The notes beneath the pieces were generated by a model, which saw only the letters and a list, made by a program, of their open reading frames with translations, was not told where the DNA came from and did not search any database. A program made the position numbers and the translations under genes. Of a stretch of 64,000 bases of DNA, positions 15,982 to 23,891 are shown piece by piece. The stretch is from CAVTWH01 sp963850915. Its GTDB lineage: Bacteria > Actinomycetota > Actinomycetes > Mycobacteriales > Micromonosporaceae. The stretch covers positions 159,877-223,876 of the forward strand of contig CAWKND010000008.1 in the NCBI GenBank assembly GCA_963850915.1, given 5' to 3'. Each line of letters opens with the position of its first letter. Within the stretch, counting starts at the first letter, position 1.

Positions 15982-16566
15982 TCAACCCTCTTTCCAGCAG
16001 GCCAGGATCACGTTGGCGACGATCATCGCCACCCGGTCGCGGTCGTTCGGCGGCTGACCGAACCGGGCCGGCAGCCCGCCGATCGCGACCAGCAGCACCA
16101 GGAAGTCCTTGCGTACCACCGCGGAGCCGTCCGCGGTGGCGAAGGCGGCCGGGGCGGCGAGGTGCAGGTCGTTGCGGTACCCGAGGTCGCGCTTGCGTGC
16201 CTCGAAGAACGCGGTGGTGGCCGCCTCGTCGGGCAGCTGCGTGACGGTGAGCTGGAGCGCGCCGTCCGGGTACGGGTACACGCACGTCATCTGGGGCGCG
16301 ACCCAACTGCCCCGGGGCGCGCCGGTGGTCGGCACGCCGACCGCCAGGGTGATGTCCTCCCGTGCGTCGTCACTGCAGATCAGCAGTGCCGCGGCGGAGG
16401 CGGGCGGCAGCGACGGAGCGCGCGCTGTCGCGGGCGCAGCCGGCGCCGCGGTGGTCGCGGCGGGCCGGTGGGCGTCGGCTCCGTGCGGTCCGGAACATCC
16501 GCTGGTACCGGCGGCGAGCGCGACCACGATCACCGCCGTGAACCGCAGGGGTGGAAGTATGCGCAT
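15982..16566 (-). CDS. Putative lipoprotein of unknown function
   Basis: Encodes 194 aa. A signal peptide ends at a lipobox-like TSGC (Cys about 24), followed by an Ala/Pro-rich linker of about 30 residues. The extracytoplasmic domain has three further cysteines (LLICSD, MTCVYPY, ILACWK). This pattern is reminiscent of DUF3558-type actinobacterial lipoproteins. The ATG at 16566 has a GGAAGG site. A 15-bp-stem hairpin lies just upstream, and its promoter was not identified. Confidence 0.65.
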   Translation of the reverse strand: MRILPPLRFTAVIVVALAAGTSGCSGPHGADAHRPAATTAAPAAPATARAPSLPPASAAALLICSDDAREDITLAVGVPTTGAPRGSWVAPQMTCVYPYPDGALQLTVTQLPDEAATTAFFEARKRDLGYRNDLHLAAPAAFATADGSAVVRKDFLVLLVAIGGLPARFGQPPNDRDRVAMIVANVILACWKEG

Positions 16567-16589
16567 CGCTATTCCTTCCGTGACGGTAC

Positions 16590-16636
16590 CGATCGTGGCC
16601 GGGGTCTCCTGCCGCACGAGTCCCCGGCCACGATCG
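16590..16636 (-). terminator. Strong hairpin terminator after the DUF1996 gene
   Basis: CGATCGTGGCCGGGG (16590-16604) pairs perfectly with 16622-16636 across a 17-nt loop. It lies 63 bp beyond the DUF1996 stop and has no T-tract, as is usual in actinomycetes. Confidence 0.75.
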
Positions 16637-16698
16637 CTATTAGGTGACTACTTCGGGCTGCGTGGTAATGGTGTACGCACCATTTCCGCACCGCATAT

Positions 16699-17598
16699 CT
16701 ACGGCTTCTTGGGGTCCTCGCCGTAACCGTTGCACTGGCGGCCACCATTGATGCAGTAGCCCACCAGGTACGCCTGCCGGGCGGCGTTCCAGCCGTTCAT
16801 GAAATCGAAGTGGAACGAGTAGCTGGCACCCGAGGAGTAGGCGAGCCCGGCCGTACTGGTACCGGCCAGCTGGTACGGGATCTTGATCTCCAGCATCGGC
16901 AGCGGTACCGGGTGGTCGGCCGGGCAGACGCCGCTCACCGGGAACGCCATGTGCGACTTGTGGTCCGCGGTGTCCAGGTGCACGCCGTCCCAGCAACTCG
17001 GCGCCTTGAGGTGGACGAGCAGCGAGGAGCCGGCCGGGCAGGAGGCCGGGAAGTCGTCGCCCTGGAACCCGGTGCACTGCCAGTCGCCCTGGAAGTGCGC
17101 CGCGTCCGGCGTGTGTACGTCACCGACCAGCAGCTTGAACCCGGCCGGGAACGGCTTCACCGTGCGGTAGTCCTTGACCCCGGACTTGTAGTACACCGTG
17201 ACGATCGAGTTCGGTACCGGGGTGCCGTTCTGCAGCAGCGTCGGGAACCAGTAGCCGGACGCGTCCAGCGGGTCCTGACAGGAGCTGGGGCCGCCGACCA
17301 GGGACTCCGGTGTGGAGTTGGCGTTGGTCGTCGGGTTGCCGATGAACGTGTGATTGTGGGACGCACCGGCCTGGCCCGGGAAGACGATCGGGTCGTCGCT
17401 GAGCCGGTGGTTCACGGTGCAGTTCGCATGGGCTTCCTGGTAGGCCGCGTGGGGCGGGTTGTCCGCCGCCAGTGCGGTGCCATTTCCGCCGAGTGACAGC
17501 ACCGCGGTCACCGCGAGGGAAATGACGGCGAGTGGTACGAGGACAACTGCCCGGCGCCGCGGATTCGCAGCACTGGATGGCGCCTTTCTGATTCTCAC
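16699..17598 (-). CDS. Secreted DUF1996-domain protein
   Basis: Encodes 299 aa from a GTG with an AAGGGAG site. An N-terminal signal/anchor segment (about 15-43) precedes a DUF1996 domain: DDPIVFPGQAGASHNHTFIGN, then the conserved CQDPLDASGYWFPTL, CWDGVHLD and HMAFP segments. His and Cys positions fit the family. DUF1996 proteins occur in fungi and actinomycetes, often with carbohydrate-binding modules, and have no firmly known activity. Its promoter shares a specific element and spacing with the discoidin/beta-helix gene next to it, suggesting co-regulation. Confidence 0.85.
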   Translation of the reverse strand: MRIRKAPSSAANPRRRAVVLVPLAVISLAVTAVLSLGGNGTALAADNPPHAAYQEAHANCTVNHRLSDDPIVFPGQAGASHNHTFIGNPTTNANSTPESLVGGPSSCQDPLDASGYWFPTLLQNGTPVPNSIVTVYYKSGVKDYRTVKPFPAGFKLLVGDVHTPDAAHFQGDWQCTGFQGDDFPASCPAGSSLLVHLKAPSCWDGVHLDTADHKSHMAFPVSGVCPADHPVPLPMLEIKIPYQLAGTSTAGLAYSSGASYSFHFDFMNGWNAARQAYLVGYCINGGRQCNGYGEDPKKP

Positions 17599-17648
17599 GA
17601 AGTCTCCCTTGGGACGTAGGAACGACCATCGAATAATCGATTAATGAG

Positions 17649-17703
17649 AACGTAGCCATCAAGTACCGTTATATCAATTGATTGCCATCAATTTGCCAAT
17701 GTC
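17649..17703 (-). promoter_or_regulatory. Promoter of the DUF1996 gene with direct-repeat element
   Basis: On the minus strand -35 TTGATA (17672-17677) and -10 TACGTT (17649-17654) are separated by 17 bp. Four bases upstream of the -35 lies TTGGCAAATTGATGGCAA (17682-17699), two TGGCAA direct repeats. The same layout occurs at 20266-20318. Confidence 0.65.
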
Positions 17704-17746
17704 CGGTCATTTGCCCGGACCCCGGTCGGCGCACGGATCGGCGGCA

Positions 17747-17796
17747 CCGCGGGCCGTTCGCCAGGGTGGTCTGCGCCCCAAACGAACGGCCCGCGG
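17747..17796. terminator. Second perfect hairpin downstream of the discoidin/beta-helix gene
   Basis: CCGCGGGCCGTTCG (17747-17760) pairs with 17783-17796 over a 22-nt loop. It is positioned between the 17827 terminator and the DUF1996 promoter. It could be a back-up terminator or an insulating structure. Confidence 0.5.
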
Positions 17797-17826
17797 CTCG
17801 ACGCCGCACGGCTGGGGTGTGTGGTG

Positions 17827-17862
17827 GTCGGTGCCCGGCGCACCCCTCCGCCGGGCACCGAC
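17827..17862 (-). terminator. Terminator of the discoidin/beta-helix gene
   Basis: GTCGGTGCCCGGCG (17827-17840) pairs perfectly with 17849-17862 across an 8-nt loop. It begins 3 bp after the stop codon. Confidence 0.8.
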
Positions 17863-17865
17863 CGG

Positions 17866-20139
17866 TCACGGGTAGCTGACTACGTTGTGCGGGGTCACCG
17901 CGGACGGCAGTGCCGCGTCGCCGGTGTCGTTGATGACGTGCGTGATCGAGCCTTTGCCGAGCGACACGGTCAGCACGTCGTGGAACTTGACGTTGGCGTT
18001 GTTGGGTACCTCGAAGGAGTGGTACGCGGCGATGGACGGATCAGCCGTGAACACGCAGTAGCTGCCCAGTCCCCATGCCTCGTGGCTGGTGACCGTGTTC
18101 GCGACCTTGTAGGCGGCCCAGCCGGTGATCCCGTCGTGCGACCAGGCGGCCGCGCTCGGCGGGTCGTACGGCAGCTCGTTCTGGAAGAAGATCGTCTTAC
18201 CGCCGTTGCCGTTCCAAACCACGTTGTACTGCTGGAAGTGCTCGACGAACAGGCCGTACGCCATGACGTTCTGGCCGTTGACGATCAGACCGTGCAGCGA
18301 CGGGTTGGTGGTCCAGCCCGCCCCGGTGCCGTGGTCGGCGCGCCAGGCCCAGATGTGGTCGATGATGGTGTTGTTGCTGTTGACCACCAACGCATCGGTG
18401 ACGGCGGCCGGACCGGCGCCACCCACGCGCAGGAACACATCCTGGATCGAGATCGGGTCGGCGGCGTGGTTGGCGCTCGCACCGGCCGGTCCCACCTGGA
18501 GCAGCGACGGCGAGTTGGTGGTACCGGCATCGAAGAGCAGGCCGGCCAGCTTGACCCCGTCGACGTCCGCCACGGTCATCGCGGTCGCCCCGTTGTCCGC
18601 GATCAGGGTGGGGAAGCCCAGGCCGAGTACGACAGTGTCCGCCCGGGTGACGTTGATGGGCGCGGTGACGTGGTAGACGCCCGGCGTGTAGAGCAGGTTC
18701 AGCCCGTGCGCCAGCGCGTTGTTGATGGTCGCCGCCGAGTCGCCCGGGTGGGCGACGTAGAACTGGGTCAGCGGCATGGACGTACCGGGAGTGTTGCCGT
18801 TGGCCCAGGTGACGCCGGAGCTGTTGGTACGCAACGACGGGACGAACACCCGGTAGGCGCCCGACGCGTCGGTGTACAGGTACGGCTCCTCCCGGCTGAC
18901 CGGCGTCTGCGGTACCACGGTGTACGGGGGCTTCGGGAAGCTGTTGGCCGGTGCGCCGGTCACGCCCGAGAACACCACGTTCCACACGCCGCCGTTCCAC
19001 CCGCCGACCTGGCTGTCCCGGGTGAACCACTGCTGCTGCGAGCACGGGCTGACGGTGCCGCTGATCCGGCTGTCGGCGATGTACCCGCCGCTGGCGTAGC
19101 CGCAGTTGGGCGAGGCCAGGGTCATGCCGCCGTGTACGTCCATCCGGCGGAACGGAGCCGCCTGGGCCACTGCCCACCGGTCGATACCGGAGACGGGAGT
19201 AATTGACATGTTCTCCGCCGAGCGCCAGAAGTTCTGCGTGGCGTTGCCGCCGTCCCAGCCGGCGTCGACGGTGATGTCGCCCTGGATCTTCACGTCGTCC
19301 GGGTTCTGCCCGAGCCCGGCGATCGAGGTGTAGAAGCCGATCTGCGCGTTCAGGTTGGTGTACGAGCCCGGCTTGAACAGCAGCGCGTACCGCTGCGTAC
19401 CGAACTGGTTCGTCTCCTGCGTCGCGAAGACCTGGTCCAGGCTGGCCTGGATACTCGCCGACGACATCGACGGGTCGTACACGATGACGTTCGGGCCGAG
19501 CGAGCCGCCGCCGGTGACCGGTGGGCCGGACGGGCTCGCCGAGGGGCTGGCGGACGGGCTGGCCGAGTGGCTGGCGGTCGGGCTGGCTGTCGGCCCGGTA
19601 CCGCTGTACACGGCGAACTCGTAGATCGAGTACCCGTACGCGGTCGCCCGGGTGGTGCCGTACATCCGGATGAACCGGCCGGTACCGCTGACCGCGATGG
19701 TCTGCGTGCCGCCGGTACCGGTGGTGGTCGAGTACAGCGACGTCCAGTTGTTCACCCCGTCGGGCGAGACCTGGAGCTGGAACGCCTTGGCATAGGACGA
19801 CTGCCAGGTGATGACGACCTGGCAGACGGCGGTACTGGCACCGAGGTCGACCTGGAGCCACTGTGGATCGCTGAACGCACTGGACCAGCGGGTGGTGGCG
19901 CTGCCGTCCACCGCGTTGGCGGCCGACAGCCGGCTGGCCTCCAGCGAGGAGGCGGTGGCCGGCTTGTTCAGCGCGACGTTCGTGGTACCACAGCCGGCGG
20001 TCGCCGCGGTCGCGTCCGGGCTGAGTGCGGTGAGCGCGTACGCGACCAGGACGGTCAACACGGACATGACGACCGCGACGACGTACGGGCGTTTGCCGCG
20101 TCGGCGGGTGGTACTGGATGTGCTGGATGTGCCCTGCAT
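17866..20139 (-). CDS. Secreted discoidin (F5/8 type C) plus beta-helix protein
   Basis: Encodes 757 aa. A long N-terminal signal/anchor (about 15-48) precedes a coagulation factor 5/8 type C (CBM32-like) domain at about 52-185: NVALNKPATASS, NAVDGSATTRWSS, QWLQVDLGAS. A Ser/Pro linker (SASPSASPSASPSG) follows at about 190-212. The remaining 540 residues have the repetitive IQASLDQV, ITVDAGWDGG and LLFDAGTTNSPS strand pattern of a right-handed parallel beta-helix, as in GH55-like enzymes. It probably binds and cleaves or anchors to an extracellular glycan. The ATG at 20139 has an AGGGAG site. Catalytic residues could not be assigned. Confidence 0.8.
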   Translation of the reverse strand: MQGTSSTSSTTRRRGKRPYVVAVVMSVLTVLVAYALTALSPDATAATAGCGTTNVALNKPATASSLEASRLSAANAVDGSATTRWSSAFSDPQWLQVDLGASTAVCQVVITWQSSYAKAFQLQVSPDGVNNWTSLYSTTTGTGGTQTIAVSGTGRFIRMYGTTRATAYGYSIYEFAVYSGTGPTASPTASHSASPSASPSASPSGPPVTGGGSLGPNVIVYDPSMSSASIQASLDQVFATQETNQFGTQRYALLFKPGSYTNLNAQIGFYTSIAGLGQNPDDVKIQGDITVDAGWDGGNATQNFWRSAENMSITPVSGIDRWAVAQAAPFRRMDVHGGMTLASPNCGYASGGYIADSRISGTVSPCSQQQWFTRDSQVGGWNGGVWNVVFSGVTGAPANSFPKPPYTVVPQTPVSREEPYLYTDASGAYRVFVPSLRTNSSGVTWANGNTPGTSMPLTQFYVAHPGDSAATINNALAHGLNLLYTPGVYHVTAPINVTRADTVVLGLGFPTLIADNGATAMTVADVDGVKLAGLLFDAGTTNSPSLLQVGPAGASANHAADPISIQDVFLRVGGAGPAAVTDALVVNSNNTIIDHIWAWRADHGTGAGWTTNPSLHGLIVNGQNVMAYGLFVEHFQQYNVVWNGNGGKTIFFQNELPYDPPSAAAWSHDGITGWAAYKVANTVTSHEAWGLGSYCVFTADPSIAAYHSFEVPNNANVKFHDVLTVSLGKGSITHVINDTGDAALPSAVTPHNVVSYP

Positions 20140-20168
20140 GGCAACTCCCTGATGGGGTGTGGAAGTAC

Positions 20169-20201
20169 GCGCCATCGCCGACGGCCAGGCGGCGATGGCG
20201 C
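20169..20201. promoter_or_regulatory. Hairpin in the 5' leader of the discoidin/beta-helix gene
   Basis: GCGCCATCGCC (20169-20179) pairs perfectly with 20191-20201 around an 11-nt loop. It lies between the promoter and the ATG, so it could act as an attenuator or operator. Confidence 0.4.
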
Positions 20202-20265
20202 GGGGTGAGCGGGCCCCTGAGGAATGACGGGGCCGGTGGAGCACGCACCGGTGTGGGTTGTCTGG

Positions 20266-20318
20266 ACACTAGGTGGGGTGCCGGGCGGCGACAATCGGTT
20301 GCCATCATTTGCCAACGT
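20266..20318 (-). promoter_or_regulatory. Promoter of the discoidin/beta-helix gene with direct-repeat element
   Basis: On the minus strand -35 TTGTCG (20289-20294) and -10 TAGTGT (20266-20271) are 17 bp apart. Four bases before the -35 is TTGGCAAATGATGGCAA (20299-20315), nearly identical in sequence and position to the DUF1996 promoter element. Confidence 0.65.
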
Positions 20319-20448
20319 CGATCCGGTGTCATCACTGCAAATCGTGGCAAGCAATTGTGAGTAGCCTGTGCCGCTGCTACGGTCGTCGGCCCGCTCCGGT
20401 CGCCTGCGCGCGTCAGGGGCGGGCGGATCGCGGATGGGTCTGCTAGCT

Positions 20449-20466
20449 TGTGTCGACCGCGACACA
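20449..20466. promoter_or_regulatory. Perfect 18-bp operator-like dyad
   Basis: TGTGTCG-ACCG-CGACACA is a 7-bp inverted repeat with a 4-bp spacer. It sits directly on a TAGCTT -10-like box (20444-20449) upstream of the 17-codon frame and hydrolase gene, a typical place for a repressor site. Confidence 0.6.
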
Positions 20467-20486
20467 GTCCGAGGAGGTGAGACCCC

Positions 20487-20540
20487 GTGAACGCGACATC
20501 CATGTGGGCGCTCCCCCGCTCGTCTCGGTCAGGCGACTGA
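20487..20540 (+). CDS. Possible 17-aa leader peptide
   Basis: A GTG with a GGAGGTGAG ribosome site opens a 17-codon frame (MNATSMWALPRSSRSGD) that stops 55 bp before the hydrolase ATG. Its placement between an operator-like dyad and the gene suggests a leader peptide. Its translation is unproven and it may be chance. Confidence 0.3.
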   Translation: MNATSMWALPRSSRSGD

Positions 20541-20595
20541 CGCAGGTTTCGCCGGGAGCGCCGCAACCACCAAGGCACTCCGAAAGGCATCAACC

Positions 20596-21363
20596 ATGCG
20601 CTCTCTGCAGTTCACCGCCGAGTCCTCAGCGAACGGCATCCTCGAACGCGACTTCACCGTGGCCGACGTCCCCGGCGTCCTGTGGTCACCGGCCGCCGCT
20701 GCGGCCGATCGTGCGCCCCTGGTGCTGCTGGCCCACGGCGGCGGCAACCACAAGAAGCACCCGGCGATGTCCGGGCGTGCCCAGCGCCTCGTGACCGGCT
20801 GCGGCTTCCACGTCGCCGTCATCGACGCGCCCGGCCACGGCGATCGGCCACGCACGGCGTACGACGAGGCGGAGATCGCCGAGCTGTACCGGGCGAGGGC
20901 GGCGGGCGAGCCGGAAGGCCCGATCGTCGTGCGCTACAACGCCCAGCTGGCGCAGGCCGCGGTTCCCGAGTACCACGCCACTCTGGACGCCCTCCAGGAA
21001 CTCCCGGAGATCGGCGCCGACGGGCCGGTCGGCTTCTGGGGCATCAACATGGGTACCGCGATCGGCGTACCGTTCGTGGCCGCCGAACCCCGCATCACGG
21101 CCGCGGTCTTCGGCCAGCACTGGCCCGATGTGCTGGCCGAGAAGGCAAGGCAGATCACCATCCCGATCGAGTACGACATGCAGTGGGACGACGAGCACAT
21201 CTCGCGCGCGGACGGTCTCGCGCTGTTCGACGCCTTCGCCTCGAAGGAGAAGTCGTTGCACGTGAACTCGGGCCGCCACAAGGAGCTGCCCCGGTTCGAG
21301 GTGGACAGCGCGGTCCGGTTCTTCGTCCGGCACCTCGGCGTAACGGTCACCGCGCCGGCCTGA
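20596..21363 (+). CDS. Alpha/beta-hydrolase-fold protein with Asn at the nucleophile position
   Basis: Encodes 255 aa. The fold is clear: LLAHGGGNHKKH oxyanion region, VIDAPGHGDRP, then the nucleophile elbow GFWGINMGTAIG. Hydrolases of this kind have G-x-S-x-G, but residue 151 here is Asn (codon AAC), while the acid (WDDEH) and base (SGRHKE) positions look kept. It may be a non-hydrolytic binding protein or use unusual chemistry. A GAAAGG site precedes the ATG. A perfect terminator follows. Confidence 0.8.
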   Translation: MRSLQFTAESSANGILERDFTVADVPGVLWSPAAAAADRAPLVLLAHGGGNHKKHPAMSGRAQRLVTGCGFHVAVIDAPGHGDRPRTAYDEAEIAELYRARAAGEPEGPIVVRYNAQLAQAAVPEYHATLDALQELPEIGADGPVGFWGINMGTAIGVPFVAAEPRITAAVFGQHWPDVLAEKARQITIPIEYDMQWDDEHISRADGLALFDAFASKEKSLHVNSGRHKELPRFEVDSAVRFFVRHLGVTVTAPA

Positions 21364-21370
21364 CCTGAGC

Positions 21371-21408
21371 GGTCACGGCGCCCGGCTCGCCAGTCGGGCG
21401 CCGTGACC
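21371..21408. terminator. Bidirectional terminator
   Basis: GGTCACGGCGCCCG (21371-21384) pairs perfectly with 21395-21408 over a 10-nt loop. It lies between the convergent hydrolase and reductase-like genes and serves both. Confidence 0.85.
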
Positions 21409-21412
21409 AGCC

Positions 21413-21970
21413 CTAGCGGACCCGGTACCGCAGGTACACAACGCCGTTGCCGAACCGGCGCTCGTCCAGCAGCTCCAACTCAGCGTGCAGACCATCGGGC
21501 AACGCACGCGTCCCGCCGCCCACCACGACGGGGTTGAGGAACAGGCGGCACTCGTCCACCAGGCCAGCGGCGAGCGCATGCGCCGCGAGCCCCGGCCCCC
21601 CGATGGTGAGGTCCCGCCCCGCCGCCTCTTTCAACCCGCGTACGGCGTCCACATCGAACTCCCGCTCCAGCCGGGTACGCGCGCTGGCGACCGTCTCGAG
21701 CGTCGAGGAGTAGACCACCTTGTCGGCCGCCTGCCAGATCCGCGCGTAGTCATGCACGACGGCCGGGTGGTCGCCGGTTGTCGGAGCGGTCTCCCAGTAG
21801 ACCATCGTCTCGTACATCCGGCGCCCGTACAGGTAGGTACCGACCGACCGCTCCTCGTCGTTGACGAATGCGTGTACCTCCTCGTCGGGGGCCGCCCAGT
21901 CGAAGTCCCCGTTGACATCGGCGGTGAAGCCGTCGAGCGAAGCAATTGCCGAGTAGATGAGTCTGGCCAT
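21413..21970 (-). CDS. Dihydrofolate reductase-like protein (RibD C-terminal family)
   Basis: Encodes 185 aa. It begins MARLIYSAIASLDGFTAD and continues with YLYGRRMYETM and LTIGGPGLAAHAL, the NADPH-binding pattern of the DHFR/RibD C-terminal fold common in actinomycetes. It probably reduces a small-molecule substrate with NADPH in the cytoplasm, but the substrate is unknown. It lies 22 bp downstream of the flavin monooxygenase gene and is probably co-transcribed with it. Confidence 0.85.
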   Translation of the reverse strand: MARLIYSAIASLDGFTADVNGDFDWAAPDEEVHAFVNDEERSVGTYLYGRRMYETMVYWETAPTTGDHPAVVHDYARIWQAADKVVYSSTLETVASARTRLEREFDVDAVRGLKEAAGRDLTIGGPGLAAHALAAGLVDECRLFLNPVVVGGGTRALPDGLHAELELLDERRFGNGVVYLRYRVR

Positions 21971-21992
21971 TGCCCCATCCTGCCAGCGATCG

Positions 21993-23168
21993 TCAGTGCG
22001 CGGCCGAATAGTCCGGCAGCGTACGGACGGCGTTGCCTTGGGTAAGCCGCTGCAGGGCCATCATCGCCCGCATCAGTGGCAGCTGGGCGAAGGCATTACG
22101 GGCCCATCGGCCGGCCGAGGTCCTGGGCACCATGAGGCGCACATTGGGGCCGATCTGCTGCTTCTTGCCGACGAGTTCGCGGTGGCTCTGCTGGTAGCGG
22201 GGAAAGGCGGCCCGGTGGTCTCCGTTGGCGGCGGCGAGTTCACCGGCGAGCCGGTAGGCGCCGACCAGAGCCAGTTCCGCGCCGGCGCCGGAGGCGGGTG
22301 AGGCGCACCACGCGGCGTCGCCGACCAGCACCACTCGACCCGAGTACCAGGAGTCCATGTGGACCTGGCTGAGCGCGTCGAAGTAGAAGTCCGGATCGGC
22401 CATGGCCGCGGCGAGCAGTTCCGGGATCCGCCACCTTCTCGCGCCCGCGAAGGCGTCTCCGACCAGGCGCTTGTGCGCTTCGACGTCGCGGTGGTCGTAG
22501 GCCAGCGGGCCGGAGCGGAAGATGAAGTACGCCTTGGCTTGCGGATGGTTGCCGGAGCGGTAGATGCCGGCCATCTTGCCCGGCAGGTTGTACATCGTCA
22601 CCCACCGGTTCTCGCCCAGCGCCGCATCGGCGTTGGCGAAGGCAAAATAGTGGCCCTTGTACCGCAGGTGCCGCGACTCGGGGCCAAAGGCCAGCCGGCG
22701 GACGTTCGAGTGCAGGCCGTCGGCGCCGATGACCAGGTCGAAGCGGCGGCTCCCGTGGTGCTCGAAGGTCACGGTCACGCCGTCGCCATCCTGCTCCAGC
22801 TGCCGGATGGAGTCGCCGAAGAGGTACTCGACGCCGGCGCCGGTCACCTCGTGCAGCAGCGCGACCAGGTCGCCGCGCATGACCTCGACCTCGGTGGCGC
22901 CGGTGATGTCGACGCGCGCGATCGCCCGGTCATCGGCGTCGACGAACTTCATGCCCTGCACGTCGGCGCCTGCCGAGCGGATCTGGGACATGATCCCCAT
23001 CCGCTCAGCCACGTTGACGGCTTGGTCGCGCAGGTCAACACCGTTGCCGCCGGCGCGCAGCCCGGGTGCCCGTTCGACAACCGTGACCCGGAAGCCGTAC
23101 CGGGCCAGCCAGTGCGCCACGGTCAGCCCGGCGATGCTGGCGCCCGAGATGAGAACTTGGTCATTCAC
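21993..23168 (-). CDS. FAD-dependent monooxygenase (PHBH fold)
   Basis: Encodes 391 aa. The N-terminal dinucleotide motif is SGASIAGLTVAHWLARYGF with acidic strand end VVER. The second motif is GADGLHSNVRR and the FAD ribityl motif is VVLVGDAAWCASP. These define the aromatic-hydroxylase/TetX-like flavoprotein group, which hydroxylates drugs, polyketides or aromatics using NAD(P)H. The start is a GTG with a GGGGGAGG site. The divergent TetR gene and two operators lie directly upstream, so expression is probably induced by its substrate. Confidence 0.88.
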   Translation of the reverse strand: MNDQVLISGASIAGLTVAHWLARYGFRVTVVERAPGLRAGGNGVDLRDQAVNVAERMGIMSQIRSAGADVQGMKFVDADDRAIARVDITGATEVEVMRGDLVALLHEVTGAGVEYLFGDSIRQLEQDGDGVTVTFEHHGSRRFDLVIGADGLHSNVRRLAFGPESRHLRYKGHYFAFANADAALGENRWVTMYNLPGKMAGIYRSGNHPQAKAYFIFRSGPLAYDHRDVEAHKRLVGDAFAGARRWRIPELLAAAMADPDFYFDALSQVHMDSWYSGRVVLVGDAAWCASPASGAGAELALVGAYRLAGELAAANGDHRAAFPRYQQSHRELVGKKQQIGPNVRLMVPRTSAGRWARNAFAQLPLMRAMMALQRLTQGNAVRTLPDYSAAH

Positions 23169-23193
23169 AGGTGGCCTCCCCCGAGATACGATA

Positions 23194-23213
23194 ACTGGAA
23201 TACTCGTTCCAGT
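23194..23213. promoter_or_regulatory. TetR operator 1
   Basis: ACTGGAATACTCGTTCCAGT is a perfect 7-bp inverted repeat with 6-bp spacer. It lies between the divergent monooxygenase and TetR genes. Confidence 0.7.
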
Positions 23214-23221
23214 AAATTATG

Positions 23222-23237
23222 TGGAAGGGCCGTTCCA
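23222..23237. promoter_or_regulatory. TetR operator 2
   Basis: TGGAAGGGCCGTTCCA repeats the TGGAA-N6-TTCCA core of operator 1, 26 bp away centre to centre. It ends one base before the TetR ATG, so binding would block the regulator's own gene. Confidence 0.65.
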
Positions 23238-23238
23238 G

Positions 23239-23841
23239 ATGTCAAGCTCGGCTGGGGGCGGACGGCGCGCGGATGCCCTGCGCAACAGGCAGCTCGCTCT
23301 GGAGGCGACCACCGCTCTGCTGGCTGAGCCCGGTACCGCGCCGACGGTCGAGGCCATCGCCAAGCGGGCCGGGCTGGGCGTGGGCACCGTGGTGCGCGCC
23401 TTCGGCGGCAAGGACGCGCTGCTCGACGCCGCGGTCGCCGGCCTGCTCAAGCCGCTGGTCCAGCGCGGTCGGGAGCTACTTCAGCAGTGCACCCCCGAGA
23501 ATGCCGCCGAGAATGCCGCCGAGAATGCACTGCGTACCTTCCTGGCGGAGCTGATCGCGTTCCAGTCGGCGCACCACCCCATCCGCGACCAGCTCGACGG
23601 CCTCGACGTACCCGCCACCACGGCCCTGCGGGCGGAGCTGGTCACGGTGGCAGGCGAGATGATTACCCGGGCGCACGCCGCCGGAGCGATCCGGGACGAC
23701 CTCGATCTCACCCTCACTACCAGCGTGATCGGCGAGACCGCGTACGCGATCGCACGGATACGACCAGGATCCCGAGCACTCACCGACGCGTACCTCACCG
23801 TCCTCCTGGACGGCCTGCGCCCACCGCGCCGCGAGGGTTAG
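23239..23841 (+). CDS. TetR-family transcriptional regulator
   Basis: Encodes 200 aa. An N-terminal helix-turn-helix (PTVEAIAKRAGLGVGTVVRAFGGKDALLDAAV, about residues 36-66) is followed by an all-helical ligand domain. A short internal repeat (PENAAENAAENA) lies near residue 87. The ATG at 23239 is preferred over a GTG at 23221 because the latter lies in operator 2. It most likely represses itself and the divergent flavin monooxygenase through the two TGGAA-N6-TTCCA sites. Confidence 0.85.
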   Translation: MSSSAGGGRRADALRNRQLALEATTALLAEPGTAPTVEAIAKRAGLGVGTVVRAFGGKDALLDAAVAGLLKPLVQRGRELLQQCTPENAAENAAENALRTFLAELIAFQSAHHPIRDQLDGLDVPATTALRAELVTVAGEMITRAHAAGAIRDDLDLTLTTSVIGETAYAIARIRPGSRALTDAYLTVLLDGLRPPRREG

Positions 23842-23891
23842 CGAGGTCCGCAGGTGGCCAGGCGGGACCGGGCCGGGCCGGGACGGCCTCG

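Larger units (their letters stand above)
20140..20595. other. 456-bp divergent intergenic region
   Basis: Contains, left to right, a hairpin in the beta-helix gene leader (20169-20201), that gene's promoter (20266-20318), an inverted TGGCAA at 20345-20350, an 18-bp dyad (20449-20466) and a 17-codon reading frame with a strong ribosome site. No other coding potential was found. Confidence 0.6.

Noticed and set aside
18197..20593. 798-codon minus-strand frame overlapping the beta-helix gene
   Set aside because: Shadow frame of the 17866-20139 gene; the product is Arg-rich without any recognisable domain.
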